Assembly (NCBI GenBank): GCA_964475415.1
Contig: CAYYWZ010000061.1
Span: 1-23,745 of the forward strand
Direction: 5' to 3'
Length of the DNA: 23,745 bases
Source of the DNA: CALCMJ01 sp964475415
Lineage (GTDB): Bacteria; Bacteroidota; Bacteroidia; Chitinophagales; Saprospiraceae
Shown here: positions 23,675 to 23,745 of the stretch, in pieces
Layout of the letters: the number at the start of each line of letters is the position of its first letter
Numbering within the stretch: position 1 is the first letter of the stretch
Program-made: the position numbers and the translations under genes
Notes under the pieces: model-generated
Told to the model about the DNA's origin: nothing
Database searches by the model: none
What the model saw: only the letters and a program-made list of their open reading frames with translations

Positions 23675-23745
23675 CTACCACTGGAAATAATGATCATGTC
23701 CCATAGTTAGTTGAAACTTCTTTAGCAGAAGTAGAGGATTCAGAT
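23675..23745 (-). CDS. Probable C-terminal end of an unidentified protein, running off the window
   Basis: On the minus strand a frame open from the window edge encodes 22 residues, ending LTMGHDHYFQW followed by TAG (23677-23675), 93 bases before the HupE-like start. The aromatic terminal residue and its position just upstream of a same-strand gene suggest the tail of a preceding gene, perhaps in the same operon. An open run of 22 codons is not rare by chance, so this is tentative. Confidence 0.4.
   Translation of the reverse strand, partial: LNPLLLLKKFQLTMGHDHYFQW

Overview
The window is a stretch of AT-rich Bacteroidota chromosome. The evidence is a subtilase ending in a type IX secretion (Por) sorting domain, an ATP-dependent PEP carboxykinase, a short epsilon subunit of ATP synthase lacking the C-terminal helices, several outer-membrane beta-barrel and SPII lipoproteins, LuxR-type regulator/TPR-kinase pairing, and TAnnTTTG-type -7 promoter elements a few tens of bases before several genes. 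A more exact placement (for example Saprospiria against Flavobacteriia) cannot be made from the sequence alone.

Layout. 1-842: 3' end of the ATP synthase operon (atpD partial, atpC) closed by a clear hairpin terminator. 843-1689: a degraded or mis-assembled stretch with a headless response-regulator receiver fragment, a 100-N scaffold gap and no intact gene. 1690-3754: creD and an unrecognised four-helix membrane protein. 3939-7155: two convergent secreted proteins, an S8 protease with T9SS tail (+) and an SGNH-like hydrolase with thrombospondin type 3 calcium repeats (-); the latter's signal peptide is preserved but has no normal start codon. 7156-7741: non-coding, with a second 100-N gap whose two flanks are the same 20 bases. 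7742-12278: pckA (+), an outer-membrane porin-like protein (-), trmB (+) and a class III aminotransferase (-), packed tail to tail. 12705-15214: two overlapping genes for secreted thioredoxin-fold proteins with large C-terminal helical parts. 15622-16269: a secreted TPR-like protein. 16492-20208: a four-gene unit of NarL/LuxR response regulator, two paralogous lipoproteins and a TPR sensor histidine kinase. 20378-22813: yqeY and rsmA (-), divergent from pdxA (+). 22898-23581: a HupE/UreJ-type membrane protein (-), preceded at the window edge by what looks like the tail of another gene.

The most distinctive unit is the regulator-lipoprotein-lipoprotein-kinase operon. The kinase has an N-terminal signal segment and an extracytoplasmic TPR-like domain, and the two lipoproteins, of a family I do not recognise, share near-identical blocks including a Pro-His-His-Pro motif and an identical KDPRI end. 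The arrangement suggests an envelope-sensing two-component system with its own pair of lipid-anchored accessory or output proteins. Housekeeping genes around it (pckA, trmB, rsmA, pdxA, atpD/C) look ordinary.
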